This document shows positions 1 through 10,085 of a DNA stretch of 61,378 bases, piece after piece. The stretch lies in the IMG/VR virus record IMGVR_UViG_3300046171_000014, positions 1 through 61,378 of that record, one strand, 5' to 3'. How positions within the stretch are numbered: the stretch's first letter is position 1; each line of letters opens with the position of its first letter. The DNA is from a virus. The notes beneath the pieces were generated by a model. That model saw only the letters and a program-made list of their open reading frames with translations, was not told the origin of the DNA and searched no databases. Made by a program: the position numbers and the translations under genes.

Positions 1-3000
1 GTTGATGCCAGTTACATAGTTTAGCGCCCCACGGTACGGGCCTTCCCCTAAATATGTACGCACGATGGTGTCTGCATCGTCCATCGGGTCATCTTCATCA
101 TCAGCAAACATGTTAAAGATCAGAGATGCCATGCCATAAAGCGGCATACCCGCGACCCCTGCCAAGACCCCTGCGGAACCGTATATACCTGCAAGTTGAT
201 AGGCGGCTATACGTCTGGCTTCTTTGCTTTGTCCTGTTGTAGCGTCTTTGTACAAACTATGCAGCAGTGACAGCATGGACACGCCATACCGCTTATACAT
301 GAACACTACGCGGCCTAGTGCGTTTTGGCTGATTGTTGGCGCTGCCCCCGCAGCAAGTCCGCCGTTCATCATCTCCGCATCGTTGATGGCTTCTATGGCT
401 GCATCCTTGCGTAGCTGTATATCTTCGGCAGAGTTAAGCTCCACGTTTGGATTTGCTTTTCTAGCTTTTTCTAAAGCTAGTTGGTACGCAGCTATCATAG
501 ATACTTCACGGTTAAAACGCTCGCCGTGAAATAGGAAAAACCCAGAGGCTTTATTAAACTTAGCCCAAAAACCGGTCATGCGGTCGATATCTAGGATCTC
601 ATGGTCCAAAGAACGTCTAAACTGTCCTGTGTCTACACCGGCTTCAATAAGTTCTTTTAAGTCTTGCTGATCCTGCGATAGGTCTTTTCTATCGAAGTCT
701 ATATTCTCAGCAGAGAACGCTGCGGGAACCTCTTGCACCTCTGTTGTAGGGTTTCCGTTATCATCGGTGCCAAACGTCTCGACTTTACGAGTACGCCCAG
801 CGGTGCGTATAAGCCCCCCAGCTTTTTTCATAGCGTTCATAGTAGCGGGGTAAGATTTATATTTACCGCCTAGATACGGCAGGGCAATGAGCGGTATTTG
901 CGACAGGTTTACCAAGCCGCCAGAGACGTTGAAGCCGAGAGTAAAGTTAAACGCAACGCCTGTAGCGGCTCTGGACAGCCCGCTCACCTGCGGAAACGCG
1001 CCTATTTCGTTGAACCTTTGTAGTTGCTCATACACCACGACTTGTCCCGGTGTAGCCGTGTCTTTTACTTCTGCGTTAAACGCCTGTTCAAGCCCAGCCC
1101 GCAGCCGTGAGAACTTACCTTTATATTCCATCTCTACAATCTGCCGCGTTATAGAGCGCGCACGATCTGTTATGGTAGTTATAGCATCAGGGTTGTATCC
1201 CAGCGCACCTTGTGCAATCTCGCCCGCTTTACGCTGTCTAAACGACTGCAAGTAAGATGTCTGCGGCAGTGTGTTCAAGATAAGCTCAGTTACTTCTGCC
1301 CGAAGTGTTTCGTTACCCGCCGCCTGCTCATTAACCTTTGACATAAGTTGGTTCACAAACGCAGTGTCTGGCGCTCTGCGGGTGTAGTGTTGTATATCTA
1401 CTCCTCTTGGGAACACCATACTCTCCGCTATAAGTCGCTCTGCTATTTGCGAATCAGTCAGAGTGTCAGGAAACCCAGCCATACCCTTTGTAGCGGATAT
1501 TTTAGCTTGCCCACCTTCAGAGTTCACATAGTTTTGTATTAACTCAGGCATTAATTTTTTATACGCCCGCGCACGTTGTGCATCGCTTTCATACGCTTCT
1601 GCGTAATACTCAATTCTACCTGTGTTAGGGTCTACCGCTTCAAACTGTATCCAAAAATCCCCTCTACGGTTGAGCGGGAAATACGGGTCGATAGAACCTT
1701 GTTCAGCAAGGCGTTGGAAAAATGAGTTCAGTACCTCATCTCGTGTGGCTGCATCCACTCCAGCATCGTCTAGGCGAGCGCCCAAAGCTCTACGAAGCTC
1801 ATCTTTCTTGGCGCGGAACAAGTTACGTGCAAGCCGATACTGACGCATCCCATCTGCGCCGCCTTTGTTCACTTCTACCACAAGATCTCGTACCCCCTGC
1901 CAACGTGCAAGGCGCTCCGTGCCTTCTCCATACGCTTCTATAGCTTGGAGTTCGTTTAGTTCAGGGTCAACTTCATACAACGTACTCTCGTTAAACAGTC
2001 TATTCAGCGAAGGCGCTAAGTCTTTGTGGGTGTTAGCCCACTTGGCTAACCCATCTGTAATGACTTGTGTTTTAGCTGTTTCTTCTTGCAGCGTACCCGC
2101 AGCTTTGTTCATCGTGTTGTTTATCTGTGGGATTATAGTTTGCATCATGGGCGTAGGGAAATAACGCAACGCTATGTCGTCCATGTAATGCAGGGGTGTG
2201 GCTTTGGTTAGGATGCTTCCCAGCGTCTCGCCTAATACACTCAACCCACTTCGTGTTTTATCTTCCATAAACGCAAGGTACTTTGTAGCGCCTTCGTCGT
2301 TGAAGATAGGGCCGTTACGCAGGGCGCTGTTCATCGCCTTGTTGGCCTGTTTGGGATTGTTGGCAACATTAAATAACACTTCAGCGTTACGATACTGAGG
2401 CGCAGGGGCCAGCAGTGAGCCGATCTGCAACTCTAATTCATCCAATGCAGAGATTGGCTCTTTGTACTCTATCGCGTTGTTCTTGATCTGCACGTTGAAG
2501 ATGGACCGCGCTATACGGGCAATCGCACGTTTTATCTGGCTAAACGCGCTCTCACCTTTGCCCTTAACTTGTAGCTGTGCAAGCTGCTGTTGGAACTTAG
2601 GGTTACTAAATGCTTCGGCTACAAATTCCAGCAGTGAGCTTGATCCGTAGTAGGAAGGCAAACTCTCGCGCACCTCGTTAAATATACGCTCTATAGCCTG
2701 TACAGGAGCCGCGCTGGGATTATTTGCTATGGTCGCTGACGTGGCTGCATGTAGCATTTCATGCAACAACGTGTGCCCGGTAAGCGGGACGTTTGTGTTA
2801 AACACGATTGTATTTGTTTTCGGGTCGAATGCACCGGCAATCCGATCTCCTACATCTGCAAACACCACCCGTGTGTTGCCCGCAACCCGTGCCAATGCTT
2901 TTGCCATAGGCGCAAACTTTGGGTTTGGTGTAGTCTTAGCGTACTGCCGCAACGCATCCCCAAGGTTGTTATCCTCAAGCATGGTCAACGTGGTAGCGTC

Positions 3001-5724
3001 CAAGGGGTAATCCAGCCCGACCACATACTCTATCGGGATTGGCATAAATTCACTAAGGCCGTTTTCGGCGTTGACTAGAACATCATCGTCAAATTCTTTT
3101 CTCAACGCCAATAGTTCGGCATCGGACAATGTTTCCGCGTCTTGTTCTCTGGTTTTTAGCCACCGCTCAAAAGCTTTTACCCTCGCGGCTTCTACCCGAT
3201 CTTGCTTTTTAAACGCCGCTGCGACAACCTCATCATCTGTCCTCTGCTCTCTTGCCACTGCTTTTTTGGCGGCTTGTATTTTTCCAAATTCTTGAGCAAC
3301 GTGAGCAAGCTGCGTAGGTGACAGGGCTTGGCTAGTGCGAGGACGCACTTTTGCCTTGGAGATAGGGTCACGAATGAACGTGTTATTACGCACATATTCT
3401 TCAAACAATGCATTTTCAGTCAATTCGTTTACATCGCTCGGTCGAACAGGCTGATTGCCCAAAGCTACACTTGGGCGCTTCGGGTCTTGCAACGCTTCTT
3501 TACGCGCATCTACGATACGCTGTTTCAGTGCATCTGCTTCCGATACAGGTTGCGCTCCGCTAGTGTCAGGCAGTGTAGGATCATTGCCCTTTTCTTCTGC
3601 AAGGGCCTTTGCTTGATCTCGCTGCGCTGCGCTTCGTACTGCATCGTCTGCGGATTCTATAGCTCTACGGCGTTCCAAAGCCACATCGTCTCTGCGATCT
3701 GTAGCTTCGGGCCTAGTTTCTTTAGGCGTAGCTTTCGCCACATATTCCGCTACTCGCGCCTGTAACTCCGCGTCTTTGGGTTTGTACTTCTTCAACGCAG
3801 CCAGAACATTGTCTCTGTCTGCAAGCACGGCGTCTCTGTCGTTAGCTTCTATAGACTTAGCCAAAGAGTTTTTAGCTATCTGATACGCTGCACTGCCTTT
3901 AGCCACACCTAACTCGTCAAGAGCTTGCATGGTGGGGAGCGCGGCTACTGGCTCTTGCGCTGTTGAGATTGCGCTAGGCTCTAGTTCTGCGGGGGTAGAT
4001 CGGGGCCTTTGTACTGGAGCATAGCGTGTATCGCTCTCTGGATATGGTTTGCCCGTCTCTAAAGTTACTGGATCTGTAGGGTAAAGATAGCCGGGAATTA
4101 ATTGCTTGCCCTTGGCTTTCTGCTCTACTTCTTCAAGCTGCTGCTGGGCAGTTTCTGAAGTCGTTGCTGTTGTAGCAGGTTTAGGAGCGTTGGCCTCAAG
4201 CATCTGTTGAACCGCATCTGGACCGGCATCCAAGAGCATCCGAACTTTTGCATTGGCTGTCATAGGATTTAGCGCGTCTTCTGGTTTTAGAAGCCCCACT
4301 TCAGCAAGGTACTTCGCTGCCGGTAGAGACACTAACGCCGCGCCTCCCGCGTCTTTCTGTTTCTGCGCTTTACTCAAAGTATTTCGGATGCGCTCGTAGT
4401 CTATCGCTTGGCCTGCTTCAAGCTCGGCTTGCAGTCGCGCTGCTTCGCGCTGCTCTGCTTCAAACTCGGCGGCTTCCCTAAACGCTGCATCCTCTGGTTC
4501 TTTGGCTTTGCGCTGCTGCTCTGCTCGCGCCGCTGCCATCTCAAACGCATCGGCTTCAGAAGGTACAACGTCCTCCGCTAATACCTCTTCTTCTTTGGGA
4601 GCTTGGTTCTCAAACTCTTCAACAACCTCTAATGTATCTGACTGCGTTCCATCTCCGTCTCTAAACAGATCAGGAGTTTCGCCACGTTCTCCCACTCCCT
4701 GTTGCTGAGATGCTCCAGTTCCGGTGGGACTTCTAGGAACGTCTCCGGGTTGGGGTTCTCCAACGCCTTGTCCATCACCCGCAAGGCCAGCTCCATCTTC
4801 TTGAGTTCCATCTGGGCCTCCTTCATCTTTTGCGGCGGCTTCCTCTACCAACCTCTGTTCTTCGTCCGTTAGTTTAGGCGGACCTGCGCGGCGATTAGGA
4901 ATTACCAAATCTACCATAAGCTGGATCAGCCCACCTGCACCTGCGCCGTAGCCTGCGGCTTCTAAGTTGCCTTCAGCGAGTAGCTGTGTGGGGTCGTACC
5001 CTTGCTGGATAAGGTTCTGTAATGTGTTGGCCGCGGCTTCCTGTGCGCCCTCTATGCCACCTTGCTCAAACGCTCGCAGGATGCGGTTCCGCACACCGAA
5101 AGGTCTCAAAGCTTTTTGTAGCGGGCCTACAAACGGAATAAGTTCGGTCAGGCCTACACCCGCACCTTTTAGTGCTGCGTCACTGCGTATCGCCTCGTCG
5201 GTGCCTTCGGCTCTCGCACGTTCACTAGCTTCGCCTGCCCCCGCCGCTGTAGCTAAACCTGCCGCTATTGGTAGCCCAATGCCGGGAATGATGGCAGGGG
5301 CGTATGTACCCGCAATAGATCCTACCGCCTCACCAAACTTACCTGTGCGTGTATCTTCTAGCCCAAGATCAGGCTGTAACCCCTGTGTAGCTGCATAGCC
5401 TTGGCGTCTAATAAACTCGCGGGTGGGGTCTTCGTATTCTTCTGGCAGCAATGTAGCCGCACCCAGAGCGCCTGTCTCAAGAAGCCCAAGCCCGCCGCGA
5501 CCTATACCCTTGAAGAACTCGCCAGCTAGGTTGGCTATACCCGCACCCTCACCGGGAGTGGCACTCATGTCATACTTTTCTTCAAAATATTGCGCAAACT
5601 CCGCGTCGTCTTTACGGATTATTGCGTCCATGCGCCGTAAATCATCTACGGTTGGCTCGTCACCTGCAATAGTGAATTCATACTTTTGGCCGCTAAGTTC
5701 GCTTACGCGGGGTATAGTTCCCAT
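1..5724 (-). CDS. Giant polyvalent virion protein, N-terminal 1908 residues (continues at 61378)
   Basis: The frame is open from ATG at 5724, with AGGAG about ten bases upstream, to base 1 without a stop and on an exact codon boundary. It continues in phase at 61378 to a stop at 60734, about 2122 residues in all. Residues 60-150 and 170-290 are Gly/Ala-rich and hydrophobic. Residues about 300-700 are Glu/Gln/Ala-rich and probably coiled coil. A zinc-metallopeptidase motif HEMLH sits at residues 988-992. A helical region with hydrophobic stretches leads to the C terminus. Giant phage proteins of this build are known as polyvalent proteins (LPD or PLxRFG-type) and are thought to be injected with the genome to act in the new host. 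It is the last gene of the late block, behind other large virion proteins. Family placement is inference; the open frame and zincin motif are seen. Confidence 0.85.
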   Translation of the reverse strand, partial: MGTIPRVSELSGQKYEFTIAGDEPTVDDLRRMDAIIRKDDAEFAQYFEEKYDMSATPGEGAGIANLAGEFFKGIGRGGLGLLETGALGAATLLPEEYEDPTREFIRRQGYAATQGLQPDLGLEDTRTGKFGEAVGSIAGTYAPAIIPGIGLPIAAGLATAAGAGEASERARAEGTDEAIRSDAALKGAGVGLTELIPFVGPLQKALRPFGVRNRILRAFEQGGIEGAQEAAANTLQNLIQQGYDPTQLLAEGNLEAAGYGAGAGGLIQLMVDLVIPNRRAGPPKLTDEEQRLVEEAAAKDEGGPDGTQEDGAGLAGDGQGVGEPQPGDVPRSPTGTGASQQQGVGERGETPDLFRDGDGTQSDTLEVVEEFENQAPKEEEVLAEDVVPSEADAFEMAAARAEQQRKAKEPEDAAFREAAEFEAEQREAARLQAELEAGQAIDYERIRNTLSKAQKQKDAGGAALVSLPAAKYLAEVGLLKPEDALNPMTANAKVRMLLDAGPDAVQQMLEANAPKPATTATTSETAQQQLEEVEQKAKGKQLIPGYLYPTDPVTLETGKPYPESDTRYAPVQRPRSTPAELEPSAISTAQEPVAALPTMQALDELGVAKGSAAYQIAKNSLAKSIEANDRDAVLADRDNVLAALKKYKPKDAELQARVAEYVAKATPKETRPEATDRRDDVALERRRAIESADDAVRSAAQRDQAKALAEEKGNDPTLPDTSGAQPVSEADALKQRIVDARKEALQDPKRPSVALGNQPVRPSDVNELTENALFEEYVRNNTFIRDPISKAKVRPRTSQALSPTQLAHVAQEFGKIQAAKKAVAREQRTDDEVVAAAFKKQDRVEAARVKAFERWLKTREQDAETLSDAELLALRKEFDDDVLVNAENGLSEFMPIPIEYVVGLDYPLDATTLTMLEDNNLGDALRQYAKTTPNPKFAPMAKALARVAGNTRVVFADVGDRIAGAFDPKTNTIVFNTNVPLTGHTLLHEMLHAATSATIANNPSAAPVQAIERIFNEVRESLPSYYGSSSLLEFVAEAFSNPKFQQQLAQLQVKGKGESAFSQIKRAIARIARSIFNVQIKNNAIEYKEPISALDELELQIGSLLAPAPQYRNAEVLFNVANNPKQANKAMNSALRNGPIFNDEGATKYLAFMEDKTRSGLSVLGETLGSILTKATPLHYMDDIALRYFPTPMMQTIIPQINNTMNKAAGTLQEETAKTQVITDGLAKWANTHKDLAPSLNRLFNESTLYEVDPELNELQAIEAYGEGTERLARWQGVRDLVVEVNKGGADGMRQYRLARNLFRAKKDELRRALGARLDDAGVDAATRDEVLNSFFQRLAEQGSIDPYFPLNRRGDFWIQFEAVDPNTGRIEYYAEAYESDAQRARAYKKLMPELIQNYVNSEGGQAKISATKGMAGFPDTLTDSQIAERLIAESMVFPRGVDIQHYTRRAPDTAFVNQLMSKVNEQAAGNETLRAEVTELILNTLPQTSYLQSFRQRKAGEIAQGALGYNPDAITTITDRARSITRQIVEMEYKGKFSRLRAGLEQAFNAEVKDTATPGQVVVYEQLQRFNEIGAFPQVSGLSRAATGVAFNFTLGFNVSGGLVNLSQIPLIALPYLGGKYKSYPATMNAMKKAGGLIRTAGRTRKVETFGTDDNGNPTTEVQEVPAAFSAENIDFDRKDLSQDQQDLKELIEAGVDTGQFRRSLDHEILDIDRMTGFWAKFNKASGFFLFHGERFNREVSMIAAYQLALEKARKANPNVELNSAEDIQLRKDAAIEAINDAEMMNGGLAAGAAPTISQNALGRVVFMYKRYGVSMLSLLHSLYKDATTGQSKEARRIAAYQLAGIYGSAGVLAGVAGMPLYGMASLIFNMFADDEDDPMDDADTIVRTYLGEGPYRGALNYVTGIN

Positions 5725-5735
5725 GAATGGCTCTC

Positions 5736-7949
5736 CTAGGGTAGACTAATTTTTTTAACGTCATCCGTGCCCCCAGCAACGGGACCGATTAGAGATTCCC
5801 CCCGCTCGACTCTTGCTAACCGTTCTTTTATCTCTTCTATTCTTGTAGTTAGTGAATCTCTTACAGCAGGTGCTAAGTTATCCCCTGCGGAATTTAGCAA
5901 AAACTCTTTGTCTCTAAGCTCTTTACTTAATTCTGTAAAAAGAGCGGTTTCAGTTACTTGCGGCCTTGCTCTTCCAGCCATTGACGCAGCCGCTCGTATC
6001 CGTGCAGCTTCTAGCGTAGCGTCTATCTTCGCTTGCGCTAAACCAGCGGTCTTCTCGGCAGCGCGTTGTTTCTGTAGACCCGCCGCTGCTACTCCCGCAC
6101 CCTCACCAAATGCGCCAAGCAGTGTTGGGTTCTTAGACGCTGCCATTGCCGCGCCACCTTGAGCGATAGCCAACCACGCATCTGTACTAAGGCCCTTAGG
6201 TTGCTTAGCGGCATCGTTAATCGCTTTGGTAGAGACAGTTGTTATCCCGCCAGCATCAGGGGTTGTAGGGGTGGTTGTAGGGGTGGTTGTATCTGCTACA
6301 GGCGCAACATCTTGAGGAACGTCAAAGGGATCTTGCCTTGCAACTTCCGCAAGCTCCTGCTCCACCAATATTTGTTTTAGCGGAGGCACCTTTGCTGCAT
6401 TTCTTAGTGCCTCTGCTTGCTCTATGCTGTCTTGAAAAGATTCATAAGCATCTGCAAATGGGTTTGCCCCAGAATCCGTGACAGGTAAAGGGTTGGCTGA
6501 TGCGGCAACTTCTACATTATCTTGACCGCCTATACTCTGTAAGGGAGTTAAAGATGTACTTCTAGTAGGAAGATCCAGCGGATCCTCCCTCGCAATAGCC
6601 GCAAAATTTTCTTTACTCGGAATGAACGCAGGCTTACTAGACGCATCAGACACAGGATCAAAATCACCTGCCAAGACTTCTTGCAGCCCCATAGTGTCGC
6701 CAAATTTTGGGTCAGTGCCAACGTCTACATTAGGCTGGGTCTTTCTAGATGCTTCTAAATTAGCAGCTTCCTCTGCTTGTCTTTGCGCGTTGAGCATGTT
6801 CATCATGCGCGTATCTTCAATGGTAGTGCCGCCCGGTCTACCACTTGTCATTTTTTGCGATTCCATAAATTTAGCGAGCGCCCTGTCTTCTGGAGACCGC
6901 GCTGCGGGCATCGTTGCAATAGCTTCGTCCAACAGCCCCTGCTGCTGCGCTAACTCAAGTATATCTGAATTACCTTCAGCTATAGCCTGTTGCACCTGCT
7001 GCATAGTCAGAGTTATGGGTGTGGTCTTGTCTATATCTATAGCACTCTGTGCAGCGGCGATAGCGCTCTCTAGTTTGTCAGTCCCTGCTGTACTGACCGC
7101 ACTCTCACCTGTGGGTGGAGCTACCATACTTAACACATCTGTTTCTGGTGGGGGTAGTAAAGATTGCGCAGCCCCAAAAGGATCTACCCCGGTGCTAGAA
7201 GTTGCTATTGAGGCAATCCCTTGCCCGTCTAACTCAGGATTAAAGCTAGGTTGCGCGGGAGATGTAACAATAGTAGGCCTCTCGCCCCCCATGCCAAGAC
7301 TAGATGGTACTGCTGGGCGAGTGTCTGTAGCTTCCGTTGAAGTAGGGCTAAACGGTCTAGCTGAACTTAACGTAGACTCAAGAGTGGGAGCTTCTGGAGC
7401 AGCTTCTTGCAATATCTCCGAACCTAAAGGTGCAGCGCTATCTTGTTTTTCTGGCCCTATATTTGCTTCCCGCCTGATAATAGCTGCCGCGCTAGGGTTT
7501 ATTTTTTCTCTTTCTCCACTTGGATACTCTACATATACTTCGCCATCTGGAAACGCATAGTAATTACGCGATCCTAATTTTACGAGCTTACCGCCCTGAC
7601 GCATCCCTACGATACCGCCGCTCGCCATAGGTTGTGGCGCTTGGGTAGCAGTTCGTGGCATCATATCACCCATGCCAGTATTCTGCCCCATGTCAGTCTT
7701 GGGTGCTAATGCTCGTGCTGCGTCTGCTATACCACCTTGCGGCATACCCGCAGCCATGACGACTTCTTCTGCTACGGTCGGTGTATCAGCAGCTTCTCTA
7801 CGAGCGTAGTCGTCCCGCATACGCTTACGCCGTTTTAGCTCAGACGTAATAAATATAGGCGCTATTTGGCCTGTAGGCATCTTCATCTGCTGGATCAACG
7901 CAGCGTCTGGCATATCCTTGAGGGCTTCAGTTTGCTCTAAGATGTTCAT
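5736..7949 (-). CDS. Large putative virion or ejection protein, 737 aa
   Basis: I do not recognise a characterised family. The N terminus is helical and charged. It is followed by a Gly/Met-rich stretch at residues 60-120 containing ASGGIVGMRQGG, a type of motif I associate with structural proteins of marine phages. A long Pro/Ser/Thr/Ala-rich, probably disordered middle spans about residues 150-560. The C-terminal 180 residues are Ala-rich and helical (AAGLQKQRAAEKTAGLAQAKI) and may be coiled coil. It overlaps the upstream gene by four bases and lies 11 bases before the giant polyvalent gene, so the three are probably co-translated. Position and composition suggest an internal virion protein ejected with the DNA; this is inference. 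Confidence 0.7.
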   Translation of the reverse strand: MNILEQTEALKDMPDAALIQQMKMPTGQIAPIFITSELKRRKRMRDDYARREAADTPTVAEEVVMAAGMPQGGIADAARALAPKTDMGQNTGMGDMMPRTATQAPQPMASGGIVGMRQGGKLVKLGSRNYYAFPDGEVYVEYPSGEREKINPSAAAIIRREANIGPEKQDSAAPLGSEILQEAAPEAPTLESTLSSARPFSPTSTEATDTRPAVPSSLGMGGERPTIVTSPAQPSFNPELDGQGIASIATSSTGVDPFGAAQSLLPPPETDVLSMVAPPTGESAVSTAGTDKLESAIAAAQSAIDIDKTTPITLTMQQVQQAIAEGNSDILELAQQQGLLDEAIATMPAARSPEDRALAKFMESQKMTSGRPGGTTIEDTRMMNMLNAQRQAEEAANLEASRKTQPNVDVGTDPKFGDTMGLQEVLAGDFDPVSDASSKPAFIPSKENFAAIAREDPLDLPTRSTSLTPLQSIGGQDNVEVAASANPLPVTDSGANPFADAYESFQDSIEQAEALRNAAKVPPLKQILVEQELAEVARQDPFDVPQDVAPVADTTTPTTTPTTPDAGGITTVSTKAINDAAKQPKGLSTDAWLAIAQGGAAMAASKNPTLLGAFGEGAGVAAAGLQKQRAAEKTAGLAQAKIDATLEAARIRAAASMAGRARPQVTETALFTELSKELRDKEFLLNSAGDNLAPAVRDSLTTRIEEIKERLARVERGESLIGPVAGGTDDVKKISLP

Positions 7950-9667
7950 CCTGTTAATCCTCTATACAGGCCCAACCCAGATATACCTGCCCCCAAGGCT
8001 TGCTGTATTGGATTATATGCTTGATAGGTAGCCGTGCTGATATCAGGTTGTATAGGAACACCGCTAAGTAAACCAGCAAACCTTTCATACTGACGCATTG
8101 GGTAGTCTTGCTGACGCAAGAAGTCCTGATATGCAAGGTCAAGCCTTGCCTGATCCTCGCCTCTAATGTCACGACCAATGGTCTCAAGTAGCTGGGCACC
8201 CTGTATGTCTGCTGCCCTTGCTCTCTCGCCGTAGTCTACAAGCCCTCTACCAGCCCCTAGAGCGGCCTGATACGCAGCTAGGCCCTGACCCGCACCAAAC
8301 TGTCTTGACGCTTCTCTGGCAGACTGCACCCGCGCCCTCTCAGAGGCCTCTGCTGCCTGTATTCTAGCAGCCTCGTCAAGGCTTATACCCTGAACGCGAG
8401 CAAGCTCCGCAGCTTCAGACGCTTGAACCCTTGCGGCCTCATCCAAACTAATACCCTGTGTGCGAGCAAGCTCTGCTGCCCGTGCATTTTGAACCCTTGC
8501 ATCTTCTGCAACATCAATACCCTGCACACGCGCTCTTTCAGAAGCTTCTGAAGACTGTATTCTAGCTGCCTCGTCCAAGCTAATCCCTTGAGTTCTGGCA
8601 AGTTCAGCCGCCTCTGACCTCTGGACCCTAGCCGCTTCGTCAAGACTAATGCCTTGGGTTCGTGCAAGTTCAGCCGCTCTGGCATTCTGTACTCTGCCAG
8701 CTTCCCCAGCACGACCAGATTCCATTCTGCCGATCTCACTAATATTCAAGCCTTGAGTTCTACCAAGCTCCGCTGCACGGCGAGCATCAACTTCCATCTG
8801 TGCTGCTCTGTCAGATTCAAACGCCTTCATTGCTTGTTGGAACGCAGCCTGACTTCCAGCCGCTTGGATATCGCCAAGTTGTTCCTGCAAGCCCTCTTCT
8901 GCCATGCCTTGCTGTATGGCCTGACGAGATCCACCAAAGGCTCCCGCGCTTATTGCTCCTGCATCTCTTGCTGCTTGGCTCCTGCCAAAGTCTTCACGGG
9001 CCTCACGCTTCTGAACATCCACAACATTCTGCATGTATGGGTCCATGTATTGCTGTATTTCCGATCCACTAAACTGACGGGCTGGATCAAAATCGTATTG
9101 ATCCGCAGTCTGCGCGGAGAACTTAGCTTCTTGGAAATCTGCGAATGGGTCAGCACTGCCAGCCCTAAACCCAGCGTATGGATCTGCTCTACCAGCCTGA
9201 AAACCTGTGTACTCAGTGCCTCTACCCGCTCTGAAATCAGCGAATGGATCTGCGGAACCTGCACGGAAGCCAGCATATGGGTCAGCCCTGCCCGCTTGGA
9301 AACCTGTATATTCGTCAAATGCACCTGTATTGTAGTTAGCTAACCCCTCAAGGCCCGCAATCCCTCTGCGCTGTAGGGCAACTGCATCATCAAGACCCCC
9401 AATAGGTGTTTCAGCAATGCCACGAACCATAGCACGGGATGTATTGATATCACCGTAATCTTCAGATCCTGCTATACGCTCACCACCATACGGCACATAT
9501 GTAGATTCACCCGCAAGATCCCCATAAGCAGGATCATCAGGATAAAATGGTTGTGTAGCTTCCTCAGATCCCTTCAGAAGCCTTTGAAAGTACGGGTCTG
9601 CGTAATCTGGCAGACTTACTGTTCTTGTGGTGCCGCCAGCGGGTGCCTGCTGTGATCCCTTGCCCAT
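7946..9667 (-). CDS. Repeat-rich putative internal virion protein, 573 aa
   Basis: Two repeat families dominate. Residues about 110-175 hold alternating blocks of the type FQAGRADPYAGF and FRAGSADPFADF. Residues about 300-440 hold a near-perfect series of about 13-residue units of the type ARVQGISLDEA, with strong heptad-like Ala/Leu/Glu character, predicting a long helix or coiled coil. The N terminus contains YADPYFQRLLKGSEEATQP, and the C terminus is hydrophobic and Gly-rich. Function is unknown. Its place beside two other large late proteins suggests a rod-like internal or ejected virion protein. It starts just after the acetyltransferase-like gene and shares four bases with the next gene. 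Confidence 0.7.
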   Translation of the reverse strand: MGKGSQQAPAGGTTRTVSLPDYADPYFQRLLKGSEEATQPFYPDDPAYGDLAGESTYVPYGGERIAGSEDYGDINTSRAMVRGIAETPIGGLDDAVALQRRGIAGLEGLANYNTGAFDEYTGFQAGRADPYAGFRAGSADPFADFRAGRGTEYTGFQAGRADPYAGFRAGSADPFADFQEAKFSAQTADQYDFDPARQFSGSEIQQYMDPYMQNVVDVQKREAREDFGRSQAARDAGAISAGAFGGSRQAIQQGMAEEGLQEQLGDIQAAGSQAAFQQAMKAFESDRAAQMEVDARRAAELGRTQGLNISEIGRMESGRAGEAGRVQNARAAELARTQGISLDEAARVQRSEAAELARTQGISLDEAARIQSSEASERARVQGIDVAEDARVQNARAAELARTQGISLDEAARVQASEAAELARVQGISLDEAARIQAAEASERARVQSAREASRQFGAGQGLAAYQAALGAGRGLVDYGERARAADIQGAQLLETIGRDIRGEDQARLDLAYQDFLRQQDYPMRQYERFAGLLSGVPIQPDISTATYQAYNPIQQALGAGISGLGLYRGLTG

Positions 9668-9668
9668 C

Positions 9669-10085
9669 CTATAACTCCATACGGTATGCTATATATTCTG
9701 GATAAAAACCGTTCCCCCGTAAAGCCCGTATCCAACCTTTTCTACCAAAACCTTCTAGGTGTCGGCAGTCGTTTTTCTTAGCGAACTCAGATATTGTATT
9801 AATAACAAGATCTTTCCATTCGTTTAGCTTACTGCCCCCAACAAAATCAAGCACCATAGACTTCCGCCTTGGGTACGTGGCTATACGTGTGGTTATAGCA
9901 GCGATCATTTTGTCCTCGTCATCTAAAACAACCCAAAGAACGTACACATCAGTCAAAATGCCGTTTAGTATATCTATAAGGTCTATCTTACCCCTAGAAG
10001 TATCCTCAACGCTCTTCTTTAGTAGCTCTTCAACGTCACTCCAAACATGTTTTACAGCCTCTTTAGGAACTGTGCTTACTCTCAC
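9669..10085 (-). CDS. GNAT-like acetyltransferase-fold protein
   Basis: A 138-residue protein with an alternating beta/alpha pattern. A beta strand (VYVLWVVLD) is followed by DDEDKMIAAITTRIATYP, then a strand (SMVLDFVGG), a long helix, and a late GFGRKGWIRALRGNGFYPEYI segment. That last segment resembles the final helix and beta bulge of GNAT folds. Similar small proteins sit among tail and internal virion genes in other marine podovirus-like genomes, where they have no known substrate. It overlaps the start of the upstream 514-residue gene by four bases. The fold is inferred from sequence pattern; a catalytic role is not shown. Confidence 0.6.
   Translation of the reverse strand: MRVSTVPKEAVKHVWSDVEELLKKSVEDTSRGKIDLIDILNGILTDVYVLWVVLDDEDKMIAAITTRIATYPRRKSMVLDFVGGSKLNEWKDLVINTISEFAKKNDCRHLEGFGRKGWIRALRGNGFYPEYIAYRMEL

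Noticed and set aside
6622-7560. A 312-residue rightward open frame
   Set aside because: It is the shadow of the 737-residue leftward virion gene; its composition (Ser/Ala/Cys with no domain) and lack of ribosome site do not support coding.
8654-9343. A 229-residue rightward open frame
   Set aside because: It lies on the opposite strand of the repeat-rich virion gene and owes its length to that gene's repeats.
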